Assembly: GCA_937921935.1 (NCBI GenBank) | Contig: CAKZWQ010000060.1 | Span: forward strand, 1 to 48,058 | Reading direction: 5' to 3' | DNA from: an uncultured Gammaproteobacteria bacterium | Lineage (GTDB): Bacteria > Pseudomonadota > Gammaproteobacteria > Steroidobacterales > GCA-2729495 | DNA length: 48,058 nucleotides | Shown here: one piece after another, positions 25,739 through 33,337 of the stretch | Position numbering within the stretch: position 1 is the stretch's first letter | Layout of the letters: each line of letters begins with the position of its first letter | Notes under the pieces: generated by a model | Told to the model about the DNA's origin: nothing | Seen by the model: only the letters and a program-made list of their open reading frames with translations | Databases searched by the model: none | Position numbers and translations under genes: made by a program

Positions 25739-26590
25739 ATGCCCGCCAAGGTTCGTACGGCCGTGTTTCCTGTCGCCGGCCGCGGCACGCGTTTTTTACC
25801 CGCCACCAAGGCGGTGCCTAAAGAACTGCTGCCCATTGTTGACCGGCCCCTGATTCAGTATGCCGTTGAGGAGGCCGTGGAGGCCGGCGCGACTCGCCTG
25901 GTCTTCATCACTCACAGCAGCAAGCGCGCGATCGAAGATCATTTCGATATGGACCCGGAGCTGGAGCGGGCCCTGGCCGAGTCGGGCAAGACCGAATTGC
26001 TGGACAGTCTGCGCGGCCTGCTGCCCAAAGAGGCCAGCTGTGTGTATATCCGCCAGGGCGAGCCCCTGGGCCTGGGGCATGCCGTGTTATGCGCATTACC
26101 CGCCGTGGGTGATGAGCCCTTCTTTGTGCATTTGCCTGATGACCTGATCCGGGCGGACACTGGTTGCCTGGCGCAAATGGCAGCGGAATTTGCCGGGCAT
26201 GGCGACAGCGTGATCGCCGTGGAGGAGGTTCCCCGTGAGAAAACGGGCAGCTACGGTATTGTGGCCGTGGACGATGAGCTGCGCCTGCAGCAGATTGTCG
26301 AGAAGCCGGCCCCTGATCAGGCACCGTCGACCCTGGCCGTGGTCGGGCGCTATTTGCTGACACCCGGTGTATTTGCCAAACTGCAAACCACAGGGCGGGG
26401 TGCCGGTGGCGAGATCCAGCTGACGGATGCCATTGCTGACCTGCTCGTTGACCAGACTGTCCGCGCCTATCGCTTCGCCGGCACTCGCTATGACTGCGGC
26501 AATAAACTGGGTTATGTGCAGGCGAATATTGACTATGCTTTAGCCGATCCAGAGTTGGCTGCCGGACTGCGCGGTTTGCCCGGAACCTGA
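25739..26590 (+). CDS. galU: UTP-glucose-1-phosphate uridylyltransferase
   Basis: Makes UDP-glucose, the precursor for surface polysaccharides and LPS sugars. The 283-residue sequence has the nucleotide-binding [20 protein letters not shown] (residues 9-28), [24 protein letters not shown], the HLPDDLI metal region and [14 protein letters not shown] precedes the ATG. It is a single gene of normal length, not joined to an exopolysaccharide cluster. Confidence 0.95.
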   Translation: MPAKVRTAVFPVAGRGTRFLPATKAVPKELLPIVDRPLIQYAVEEAVEAGATRLVFITHSSKRAIEDHFDMDPELERALAESGKTELLDSLRGLLPKEASCVYIRQGEPLGLGHAVLCALPAVGDEPFFVHLPDDLIRADTGCLAQMAAEFAGHGDSVIAVEEVPREKTGSYGIVAVDDELRLQQIVEKPAPDQAPSTLAVVGRYLLTPGVFAKLQTTGRGAGGEIQLTDAIADLLVDQTVRAYRFAGTRYDCGNKLGYVQANIDYALADPELAAGLRGLPGT

Positions 26591-26613
26591 TAACCAGCCC
26601 AGGAGATTCACGG

Positions 26614-26937
26614 ATGTTGCATCACTCAAGGCGCCTCTTGGCCCTTTGTATCGCCCTGTTGGCAGTCTCTGCTGCCGTAGCAGATGACAAGGCCCGCAAG
26701 GCGCAGCAACGGAATCTGGACAATCTGTGTGAAGCGGCCCGCGTCGCCAAAATCGATGAAGTCCGGGACGAACTCGTGGCCCAGTGTGTCGCTGACGAGG
26801 AGGGCACCCAGCCGGACTGCGTGCGCATGCATCGCAATCATGGCGCGCGCAGCGGGAATCGGGCGGCCTTGTACTATGACTTGCCGGTCTGTGAAGAGGC
26901 CACAGAATTCCGCCGGAGCACCCGCGCGGCAAAATAA
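26614..26937 (+). CDS. Small exported protein with four cysteines
   Basis: A 107-residue product with a signal peptide (MLHHSRRLLALCIALLAVSAAVA, cut before DDK). The mature part of about 84 residues is highly charged and has cysteines in NLCEAA, AQCVAD, PDCVRM and PVCEEA, which could form two disulfides. A ribosome site (CAGGAG) precedes the ATG. It lies 23 bp after galU and 2 bp before pqiA1, so it may be transcribed with either. I do not recognise a family. Confidence 0.7.
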   Translation: MLHHSRRLLALCIALLAVSAAVADDKARKAQQRNLDNLCEAARVAKIDEVRDELVAQCVADEEGTQPDCVRMHRNHGARSGNRAALYYDLPVCEEATEFRRSTRAAK

Positions 26938-26939
26938 CA

Positions 26940-27560
26940 ATGCAGGATATTTCGAGCCAGACCCACACGGCCTGTGAAGAGTGTGATCTGCTGATTGCCG
27001 TGCCGGCCGTCGCGGAAGGGGAGCGGGCTGAATGCCCTCGCTGCGGTCACACCCTGACCCAGCGCCCCAGGCAGGGTTTCGAGCGCTCCCTGTCCTTCGC
27101 CCTGGCCGCCTGCGTGTTCTTTGCTATTTCACTGGCCTTTCCCTTTCTGACGCTCGCCAATGGCGGCATTGAGAATGTGATGACCCTGCCGGAGGCGTCC
27201 ATTGCTATCTGGCGTGAGCAGGACCCGGTGCTGGCGGTGATTGTTTTCCTGGCCATCATTGCTTTACCCATTGCCCTGATCGGGACGATCATCGCCTTGG
27301 TCACGCCCCTGGTGCTGAATAAGCAGGCTGCGTGGCTGCCCGGGGTCGGCAAGCTGATGTTCGGTCTGAACGACTGGGCCATGGTGGATGTCTTCGTCAT
27401 CGGCACAATCGTCAGCCTGGTGAAGATCGCCAAGCTGGCCACGGTTATTTTGGGACTGTCATTCTGGGCCTATATCCTGTTTGCTATCTGTCTGACCGCC
27501 TCCCTGTCCGGCCTGGATCGCCTGCAGGTCTGGAAGGCCATCGACGCGGCCACGCCTTGA
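26940..27560 (+). CDS. pqiA: PqiA-type membrane protein, first half
   Basis: A 206-residue PqiA-domain protein. An N-terminal zinc-ribbon-like part has CEEC and CPRC pairs, followed by four hydrophobic segments; GLNDWAMVDVFVIGTIVSLVKI is the PqiA signature. The Escherichia coli protein is one chain with two such halves; here the halves are separate genes of equal length. PqiA works with the MCE protein PqiB and lipoprotein PqiC in lipid traffic between the two membranes. The next gene starts inside the stop codon of this one. Confidence 0.88.
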   Translation: MQDISSQTHTACEECDLLIAVPAVAEGERAECPRCGHTLTQRPRQGFERSLSFALAACVFFAISLAFPFLTLANGGIENVMTLPEASIAIWREQDPVLAVIVFLAIIALPIALIGTIIALVTPLVLNKQAAWLPGVGKLMFGLNDWAMVDVFVIGTIVSLVKIAKLATVILGLSFWAYILFAICLTASLSGLDRLQVWKAIDAATP

Positions 27561-28177
27561 ATTATCCCGCTAACACCGCCGCTGCCCGCGGGCTGGCCCT
27601 TTGTCATGTCTGCGGGCATCTGGATAAGGTCGAGCTGCATGAGTGCAGCCGTTGCGGCGGTGGCCTGCATCTGCGCAAGACGGATAGTCTGCAGCGCACC
27701 CTGGCCCTGCTGGTTACGGCGGTGATTCTTTATATACCCGCCAATGTGCTGCCTATCATGAACACGGTGCAGCTGGGCAAGGGCGAACCGGCCACCATCC
27801 TCGGCGGCGTGGTGCTGCTGATTAACCTGGGTTCCTACCCAATCGCCGCGGTAATTTTTATCGCCAGCGTGATGGTGCCCGTGGCCAAGCTCATGGCCCT
27901 GTTCTACCTTGTTTGGAATGGTTACCGCAAAGTACCCGCCAGCGGCATTCAATGCACAAAAATCTACCGGCTGACTGAGCTGGTTGGTAAGTGGAGCATG
28001 GTGGATGTTTTCGTGGTCGCGATTCTGGTGGCGTTGATTCACCTGACAGGATTACTGGTCATACTGCCTGGTCCCGCCGCTGTAGCATTCGCCGGGGTAG
28101 TTGTGTCTACAATACTCGCGGCGCACGCCTTTGACACGCGGCTGATCTGGGATCGCATGAAGGAAGACAATGACTGA
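27557..28177 (+). CDS. PqiA-type membrane protein, second half
   Basis: A 206-residue partner of the gene before it. I place the start at a TTG (27557) overlapping the upstream stop as TTGA, because the cysteine pairs CHVC and CSRC follow within 35 codons and the frame further upstream only shadows pqiA1. Four hydrophobic segments follow, with NVLPIMNTVQLG and the signature GKWSMVDVFVVAILVALIHL. Both halves begin with a ribbon-like cysteine domain, consistent with duplication of one ancestral unit. The end overlaps pqiB by 8 bp. Confidence 0.85.
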   Translation: MNYPANTAAARGLALCHVCGHLDKVELHECSRCGGGLHLRKTDSLQRTLALLVTAVILYIPANVLPIMNTVQLGKGEPATILGGVVLLINLGSYPIAAVIFIASVMVPVAKLMALFYLVWNGYRKVPASGIQCTKIYRLTELVGKWSMVDVFVVAILVALIHLTGLLVILPGPAAVAFAGVVVSTILAAHAFDTRLIWDRMKEDND

Positions 28178-29783
28178 AGCGACAGCATCTGTAACACCCG
28201 GGCGCAAAGTGCCTGCCATCTGGCTGGTGCCCATCGTGGCGGCCCTGCTGGGGATCGGGCTGGTTGTTTATAACTACCTGAATCAGGGGCCCACCGTCAC
28301 CATCACCTTGAGTACGGCTGAGGGCATTGTACCCGGCAAGACCAAGATCAAGGCCCTGAACGTTGAGTTGGGTGTAGTGGGTACCGTGGAGCTGAGCAAG
28401 GACTTGCAGCAGGTAGTTATTACGGCCGAGTTGGAGAATTTTGCCCGTCCTCTGCTGACTGAAGATGCTCAGTTCTGGGTGGTACGACCGCGCATCGGCC
28501 CGGGCGGCATCTCTGGCCTGGGTACTATCCTGTCGGGTGGCTACATCAAGCTCGAGGCCGGTACCGGCAAGGCGGGCCGCAAAAAGTTTGTCGGTCTGGA
28601 CAATCCCCCGGTCACGCCAGCCGGTTCCCCAGGTCTGCAGGTCTACCTGAAGAGCGAGAGAGCCGGGTCCGTCAGCGCTGGTGATCCAGTCTTGTTCCGC
28701 GGCTATCGCGTGGGTTCCGTTGAGAGCGCAGAATTTGACGCCGCTGACGAGTCGGTTCGCTATAGCCTCTTTATCGATCAGCCCTATGACGCCTTGGTGT
28801 CCAAGAACACGCGCTTCTGGAATGCGAGCGGCATCAATTTGAAGGTCGGTGCCTCGGGTGTGGATCTGCGCCTGGGTTCGCTGCAGACCCTGCTGGTTGG
28901 TGGTGTGACTTTTGATTTGCCTGATGGCGTCATAGCGGGCAAGAAAGCCGAAGACGGAGAGAGTTTCACCCTGTTCGCCAATCTCGATGCGGTCAATCGC
29001 AAGAGCTATACCAACTATGTCGACTATGTCGTGTCTTTCAAGCAATCCGTCAGGGGCCTGAAGCCAGGTGCCCCGGTGGAGTATCGCGGCATTACCATCG
29101 GCTCTGTTCAACGCCTGATGATCGCCGAGTTGGCTGCTGACAGTATTAAGGGAGAGGGTGACCCGATCCCGGTGCTGATTAGGGTTGAGCCGGCGCGCCT
29201 GGGATTGCCTGACGTACCGGCCACCGTTGACACGATTAAGGAGTCTGTGGTCGCCGGCTTGCAGCAGGGATTGCGGGCAACAATGAAGTCCGGGAATCTG
29301 CTGACCGGCGCATCGGTTGTCGCCATCGAGTATTTTCCGGATCAGCCCCCGACGGAACTGGGGAGTTTTGCCGGCTATCCGGAAATTCCCACCTTGGAAG
29401 GTGGCGTAGCCCGGCTCGAGCAGCAGCTGAACCAGTTGCTGGCGAAGTTGAATGCCCTGCCGCTAGAACCCGCCGTGGAGAATTTGAATGCGACCCTGGT
29501 GTCCTTGCGGAGCACCCTGGAGTCGGTGGATGGGCTGGTAGGCAGCGATGCGACGCAGGAGATTCCCGCATCGATTGAAACGGCGCTGCGGGAGCTAAAC
29601 GCAATCCTGGATGGCTTCTCGCCCGATTCTCAGAATGCGGAGCGCATCAATCGGACACTGTCTAATCTTAACGAAACCCTGCGTAATCTTGAGTCGCTGA
29701 CACGGACCCTGTCCGCGAAACCCAGTTCGATCATCTTCGCGCCGCCGGTATCGGAAGACCCCGTGCCGCAGAGGAAACAATAG
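28170..29783 (+). CDS. pqiB: PqiB-type MCE-domain protein
   Basis: A 537-residue inner-membrane-anchored periplasmic protein. One transmembrane helix lies at about residues 15-35 (AIWLVPIVAALLGIGLVVY). Three MCE domains follow, recognisable at PTVTITLSTAEGIVPGKTKIK, at SERAGSVSAGDPVLFRGYRVG and at VDYVVSFKQSVRGLKPGAPVEYRG (each read in parts). After these comes a Leu-rich helical region (EQQLNQLLAKLNAL and two further heptad stretches), the part that forms the lipid tunnel in Escherichia coli PqiB. Length and domain number match PqiB rather than MlaD (one domain) or LetB (seven). Confidence 0.9.
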   Translation: MTEATASVTPGRKVPAIWLVPIVAALLGIGLVVYNYLNQGPTVTITLSTAEGIVPGKTKIKALNVELGVVGTVELSKDLQQVVITAELENFARPLLTEDAQFWVVRPRIGPGGISGLGTILSGGYIKLEAGTGKAGRKKFVGLDNPPVTPAGSPGLQVYLKSERAGSVSAGDPVLFRGYRVGSVESAEFDAADESVRYSLFIDQPYDALVSKNTRFWNASGINLKVGASGVDLRLGSLQTLLVGGVTFDLPDGVIAGKKAEDGESFTLFANLDAVNRKSYTNYVDYVVSFKQSVRGLKPGAPVEYRGITIGSVQRLMIAELAADSIKGEGDPIPVLIRVEPARLGLPDVPATVDTIKESVVAGLQQGLRATMKSGNLLTGASVVAIEYFPDQPPTELGSFAGYPEIPTLEGGVARLEQQLNQLLAKLNALPLEPAVENLNATLVSLRSTLESVDGLVGSDATQEIPASIETALRELNAILDGFSPDSQNAERINRTLSNLNETLRNLESLTRTLSAKPSSIIFAPPVSEDPVPQRKQ

Positions 29784-29785
29784 TC

Positions 29786-30358
29786 ATGAAGAATCTGCTG
29801 CTGCTTTTATTGACTGGTTTGGTGGTTGCCTGTTCGGGCGGCTCCAAGGTTCCGGAGCCAACCTACTATCTGCTGCGTGCGGACTCGGGACTGCAGAGCG
29901 GGGCACAGACAGCACCCGTGAGTATCGGTCTGGGCCGGGTTTCCATCGCCGATTACCTGGCGCAGGACGGCATTGTCGTTGCCACGGGTGACGGCCAGAT
30001 CCGCCCGGCCCGACAACATCTCTGGGCTGAGCCTCTGGATAACTCGGTCCGGCTTTATCTGCGGGATGCCGTGGCCAGCAAATTCGGGCAGTGGGTCTCT
30101 GCTGATGTGGCCGAGCGTCAGTCGTGGCAGTACCGAATTGATGTGCGTATTGACGAATGGCACGGAGCTTTAACGGGCGAAGCGCGGATCGTGGCGGAAT
30201 GGATGCTGTTAGATGTGACTGCCGGCAAGATCTTGTTGACGCGGCGCTTTGAGCGCACAGGCGCGCTGACGGCGGATGGCTACGAGGCCCTGGTCAGCGA
30301 GCAGACCCGGTTGCTGGATTCCCTGGCGGCCGATATCGCTGCGAATCTGCCGCGCTAG
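29786..30358 (+). CDS. pqiC: PqiC-type outer-membrane lipoprotein
   Basis: A 190-residue lipoprotein: MKNLLLLLLTGLVVAC has a lipobox with C16 as the lipid site, followed by SGGS and PTYYLLRADSG. The rest matches the ABC-transport auxiliary lipoprotein group (DUF330) with VSIGLGRVSIADYLAQDGIV and WAEPLDNSVRLYL. In Escherichia coli PqiC sits in the outer membrane and docks the PqiB tube. It begins 2 bp after pqiB and ends the operon. Confidence 0.87.
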   Translation: MKNLLLLLLTGLVVACSGGSKVPEPTYYLLRADSGLQSGAQTAPVSIGLGRVSIADYLAQDGIVVATGDGQIRPARQHLWAEPLDNSVRLYLRDAVASKFGQWVSADVAERQSWQYRIDVRIDEWHGALTGEARIVAEWMLLDVTAGKILLTRRFERTGALTADGYEALVSEQTRLLDSLAADIAANLPR

Positions 30359-30697
30359 TCGGGCAACTAAGCACCCACCGCCTGTGGCAGGGCGACTGGA
30401 GCTGGCCCATGCGCCCAGCGCCTTGCGGGTGCCTTAGCGGGTATTTTACTGGCCCAGCTAACCTGGTAGCAGGGGCGACCTGGGTAGCCTATTGGGTAAA
30501 AAAAGTAATTAATTCAAAGCGTTAACGATTCCGCTTAACGCAAAGCTTGAATTATGACAAATCCTGTGCAATGTTGAGTCTTGGATGCAATAGAACGAAT
30601 AAGCATCTGATAAGCAAGCTCTTGTTCCGCATAACAGCCCTCAGGGCACCAGCCAGGGAAACCTGGCCGGATTTTAAAAATGCTAAGGAGTGCAGCC
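30359..30697. other. Intergenic region between pqiC and the 44-residue gene
   Basis: About 340 bp with no supported gene. It holds GC-rich partial inverted repeats just after pqiC, then an AT-rich part with a 7-bp inverted repeat GCGTTAA/TTAACGC at 30519-30541. A promoter for the small gene should be here, but I see no convincing -35/-10 pair. Confidence 0.6.
30519..30541. promoter_or_regulatory. Inverted repeat GCGTTAA-N9-TTAACGC
   Basis: A perfect 7-bp inverted repeat with 9-bp spacer in the AT-rich stretch 157 bp before the 44-residue gene. Size and spacing suit a dimeric regulator site. The role is inferred from symmetry only. Confidence 0.35.
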
Positions 30698-30832
30698 ATG
30701 ACACATCAGACTCTCAATCGTTTAGATCAGCAATTTGAAAAACTGTCGGAAGTGATGATCTGCCTGGTCGTTACCCTCGCTTCCCTCAACGGCATCATAG
30801 CTCTGGGCTTATTGTCCGCAGTCGGGGTCTAA
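30698..30832 (+). CDS. 44-residue single-pass membrane protein (small gene)
   Basis: An open frame of 45 codons including the stop. The ATG has AAGGAG at 7-nt spacing, the strongest ribosome site in this area, and a strong intrinsic terminator begins 37 bp after the stop, so the transcript looks dedicated to this product. The protein has a polar N-terminal half (MTHQTLNRLDQQFEKLSEV) and a hydrophobic C-terminal half of about 25 residues (MICLVVTLASLNGIIALGLL and a short tail), as in a single inner-membrane helix. I do not recognise a family; candidates include a membrane-stress regulator or a type I toxin-like peptide, with nothing to decide between them. Confidence 0.72.
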   Translation: MTHQTLNRLDQQFEKLSEVMICLVVTLASLNGIIALGLLSAVGV

Positions 30833-30868
30833 GACACCCCATTCTCAACATCGGCACCTGTCGATGGG

Positions 30869-30897
30869 AAAAAACCCCGCACAGGCGGGGTTTTTTT
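30869..30897 (+). terminator. Rho-independent terminator after the 44-residue gene
   Basis: AAAAAACCCCGC, loop ACAG, GCGGGG and seven T residues. The A-run before the stem means it can also act on minus-strand transcripts. Confidence 0.93.
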
Positions 30898-30968
30898 CTG
30901 CCTGCCGGGCTGTTTTCTGCTGCATTGACTGACAGATGGGCGAGGGTCTTAGCTCTAATCAGGCGGCG

Positions 30969-31274
30969 CTAATTACCTCGTTTAGGTAACACAAGCTTGG
31001 GTTTTTCCTTATTTTGCCTGTAAAGCGTGGCGATATTGCCAATACGACTGATTAGTTCCGCCTTGGTCGTCTTCGCTAGTTCGGCGATGGCTTCGTCCCT
31101 GGCATCGCGGTCGCCGATCCTGACTTTGATCTTGAGGAGTTCGTGATGCTCCAGGGCGCCATCAAGCTCCTGTGCCAGGGCAGGGCTTATCCCCTTGTCA
31201 CCGACGGTCACCACGGGTTTCAGGCTATGGGCCTCTCGGCGCAGGAATTTTCTCTGTCTATCGCTAAGTTTCAT
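30969..31274 (-). CDS. yhbY: YhbY-type RNA-binding protein (CRM domain)
   Basis: A 101-residue CRM-domain protein that associates with pre-50S ribosomal particles. From ATG 31274: MKLSDRQRKFLRREAHSLKP, VVTVGDKGISPALAQELDGAL, HHELLKIKV and the last strand LYRQNKEKPKLVLP. The GxxG loop is represented by VGDKG. An extension upstream in the same frame lacks homology. It is orphaned here; ftsH, rlmE or greA, its usual neighbours, are not nearby. Confidence 0.9.
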   Translation of the reverse strand: MKLSDRQRKFLRREAHSLKPVVTVGDKGISPALAQELDGALEHHELLKIKVRIGDRDARDEAIAELAKTTKAELISRIGNIATLYRQNKEKPKLVLPKRGN

Positions 31275-31509
31275 GAGCTTATCTTCTGCTGGTGGGCACC
31301 AATTCCGGGTTGAGGGATGTTGCGTGGTAGACAGCACTATAAAGCTTGGCCTGGCGTAACGCCCGCCGCCTGAGCCTCCATCGCGAGGGTCGCCGGTTGC
31401 CCTTTCTTTCTGCTTCTTGTTATTACAGTCAGCGTATTGTCCGTCGGGACGACCGCTGAGGTACCCGAAACATCTGTAAACTGATTCATGACACCAGGGT
31501 AGAGCTCCA

Positions 31510-31713
31510 ATGCAAGACCGATTGACAGAAATTGAAATCAAACTCGCGCACGTCGAGCAAACCGTGAATGAATTGAATGACGTAATCGTGAAGCAGCAGG
31601 CCTATATCGATTCCCTGGAGCGGGATGTGGAGCGCCTTAAAGAACGGCTGCAGACCGACGGGGGTGTGGAGGATAGCGCTAATCCCCAGGACGAGAAGCC
31701 ACCGCACTACTGA
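31510..31713 (+). CDS. slyX: SlyX-family coiled-coil protein
   Basis: A 67-residue protein that is nearly all coiled coil: heptads run through LTEIEIKLAHVEQTVNELNDVIVKQQ and IDSLERDVERLKERLQ (read in parts), and it ends in the family's PPHY. SlyX proteins have no proven function. GAGCTCC precedes the ATG. Length is normal. Confidence 0.88.
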   Translation: MQDRLTEIEIKLAHVEQTVNELNDVIVKQQAYIDSLERDVERLKERLQTDGGVEDSANPQDEKPPHY

Positions 31714-32024
31714 TTATCACGAGGCGCCGAGCTTCTGCTGATGGCCTCGGGCCGCTGCCGTGGCTCCGGGGGTCTGATTCCTGGCCATTCCTGGTTTGTG
31801 CGGCGCGCGACCGTGATTGCGTCAGTCCTGCGACCCCCCGCACCTTTAACGGGTCGAAGACCAGTTCCGCCAGCACTACGAATGCGCCCGCCCGGAACAC
31901 CCCACCATCAACCCCTGAAAGCCCGTGCTAAGTAACAGGGGCCCCGAACCGGCTTGTCGGCAGGCCCTCAAACGCGCTAAATTGAGACAAGAACCGACTA
32001 TTGAGTACAAACAGGGAAATGAAT
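31714..32024. other. Intergenic region without a recognised gene
   Basis: About 310 bp, GC-rich in the left two thirds. Open frames of 64-73 codons exist on both strands but have no ribosome site, no recognisable motif and strongly skewed Arg/Pro composition. No mobile-element ends or terminator seen. Confidence 0.6.
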
Positions 32025-32534
32025 ATGGCTGCTTCAGATAACTCTAATGAAGAACAATCAATTCTGCAGGCGGTTGCCGCTTCGGCGATGAAAGATATTG
32101 AGGCTATTACGGCGAATCATAAAGACGAAATTGTCGCGCTAAGGAATGCGCTGACAGCAGCGGTGCAACAGGCTTCACTCGAGGTGGAAATTCTCAAAAA
32201 GCTGACCATGCGAGCATCGAAAGATGCAGAAAAGATCCTGAAACGCGCTATCAGGGACGCCGAAAAACTGGTGGCGAAAGCCGCGAGCGATGCTGGAGAT
32301 CTCAGGCTGCAGGCAGCCGGAAAGCCTGTGCCCAAGAAAAAGCTGAAGAAGAAAGCCAGGAAGAAGACCGCTAAAAAGAAAGTGACTAAAAAGAAAGTGG
32401 CGAAAAAGAAAACCGCTAAGAAGAAGGTTGCCAGAAAAAAAGCCGCTAAGAAAAAGACTGCGGGTAAGAAAAAGGTAGCCAGAAAGAAGGCGCCTAAGAA
32501 AAAAGTGGCCAGGAAAAGGGCGAAGAGGAGCTAA
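32025..32534 (+). CDS. Lysine-rich histone H1-like protein
   Basis: A 169-residue protein in two parts. Residues 1 to about 95 are predicted helical, acidic to neutral (ILQAVAASAMKDIEAI, ALTAAVQQASLEVEILKKL). From about residue 100 comes a tail of KKK/AKK/VAKKK-type repeats with almost no acidic residue, as in histone H1, AlgP and phasin-linked nucleoid proteins. AGGGA lies 7 nt before the ATG at 32025; TTG 32001 or ATG 32019 are weaker starts. Such tails condense DNA, and the helical head may oligomerise or bind another surface. The DNA of the tail is a degenerate AAR-rich repeat that could slip. Confidence 0.78.
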   Translation: MAASDNSNEEQSILQAVAASAMKDIEAITANHKDEIVALRNALTAAVQQASLEVEILKKLTMRASKDAEKILKRAIRDAEKLVAKAASDAGDLRLQAAGKPVPKKKLKKKARKKTAKKKVTKKKVAKKKTAKKKVARKKAAKKKTAGKKKVARKKAPKKKVARKRAKRS

Positions 32535-32660
32535 GCCCTGCAGCCAGGCTCGACTCCGAAAAATGATCCCTGCCTGAAAGCTGCTCATCTTCCGTATTAA
32601 CAGATTTGGTTTTCATGCCCTGATTTACCAATCTTTAGAGACCCAAGGGAGCGACATGAT

Positions 32661-33029
32661 ATGGGCCTTTTCGACATGAGTCCTTTAGGGTGGATTATCA
32701 AGGTGACGGACTTCTCACAAAAATCACTTGAAAATACCATGGGTACAATCAAGGAAGTTCATCAAGGGATAATAGAGATTCCGATTAATGTTGCTCGGGA
32801 GCTTGGCTTACCGGAAGAGAGTTCTACCGCCCTCAAATATACGCATCGGAAGATGCTCGACCATGTTCATGGAGGTGTCTGCGATGCCTGCGGTGAGGTT
32901 AACCAGTACATCGTGAAACAGGCGGAGACCGTGAATCAACTATTTAACTTTTCACCGAACCCTGTAGAGACAACAATCGTGAAGTTGGGCAGCAAGAAAG
33001 AAAGACAGCAAGAAACAAAAATCAGCTAA
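32661..33029 (+). CDS. Hypothetical 122-residue protein with a CDAC motif
   Basis: AAGGGAG precedes the ATG at 9-nt spacing. The product has an N-terminal amphipathic stretch (GLFDMSPLGWIIKVTDFSQKS), a central helix region with HQGIIEIPINVARELGLPEE, then HRKMLDHVHGGVCDACGEVNQYIV with a CxxC pair, and a basic polar tail. No signal peptide or membrane helix. I do not recognise a family. The spacing of helices and its place next to an H1-like protein recall polyhydroxyalkanoate granule genes, but no phasin signature is visible. Composition is AT-richer than the core genes. Confidence 0.6.
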   Translation: MGLFDMSPLGWIIKVTDFSQKSLENTMGTIKEVHQGIIEIPINVARELGLPEESSTALKYTHRKMLDHVHGGVCDACGEVNQYIVKQAETVNQLFNFSPNPVETTIVKLGSKKERQQETKIS

Positions 33030-33151
33030 TGCTGCCCTACCGCCTGGCAAGGCCTATCGTTTATATGTGGCTCAATAACTGTGCTGTTATTTCGGCGCCT
33101 CTCGCGGTGAAGTGCGCGTGATTTGTAGCCTAGTCGCCATTTTCGCAGGCG

Positions 33152-33186
33152 AAAAAAAAGGCACTTACGAAGTAAGTGCCTTTTTT
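33152..33186. terminator. Bidirectional intrinsic terminator
   Basis: GGCACTTAC, loop GAA, GTAAGTGCC with eight A residues on the left and six T residues on the right. It serves both the plus-strand 122-residue gene and the minus-strand tRNA-Asn. Confidence 0.93.
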
Positions 33187-33190
33187 AATT

Positions 33191-33266
33191 TGGCTCCCCG
33201 ACCCGGACTCGAACCAGGGACCAATTGATTAACAGTCAATCGCTCTACCAACTGAGCTATCGGGGA
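33191..33266 (-). tRNA. tRNA-Asn (GUU), CCA encoded
   Basis: On the minus strand a full cloverleaf of 76 nt: acceptor TCCCCGA pairing with TCGGGGA, D-loop AGCTCAGTTGGTAGAGC, anticodon loop with GTT, T-loop GGTTCGAGTCC, and CCA at 33193-33191. Confidence 0.97.
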
Positions 33267-33293
33267 ATTGACCGCCTGTAGAGGCGAGGCGGG

Positions 33294-33322
33294 ATTCTCC
33301 CTCAGGCCGAAAAGCCAGTCAA
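33294..33322 (-). promoter_or_regulatory. Promoter of tRNA-Asn
   Basis: TTGACT (33322-33317), 17-bp spacer, GAGAAT (33299-33294), followed by a GC-rich discriminator of the type found at stringently controlled stable-RNA promoters. Confidence 0.6.
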
Positions 33323-33337
33323 GGAGCCCCGTCCCGC

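Noticed and set aside
30547-30738. 63-codon frame starting at TTG upstream of the 44-residue gene
   Set aside because: No ribosome site, and it overlaps in another frame the small gene that has AAGGAG and a following terminator.
31741-31935. 64-codon frame in the slyX to H1-like gap, and a 73-codon frame opposite
   Set aside because: No motif, no ribosome site, Arg/Pro-rich composition as expected from GC-rich non-coding DNA.
32325-32530. Lysine-codon run read as a tandem DNA repeat or CRISPR-like array
   Set aside because: The unit length varies and the pattern follows codons for KKK/AKK; there are no spacers.
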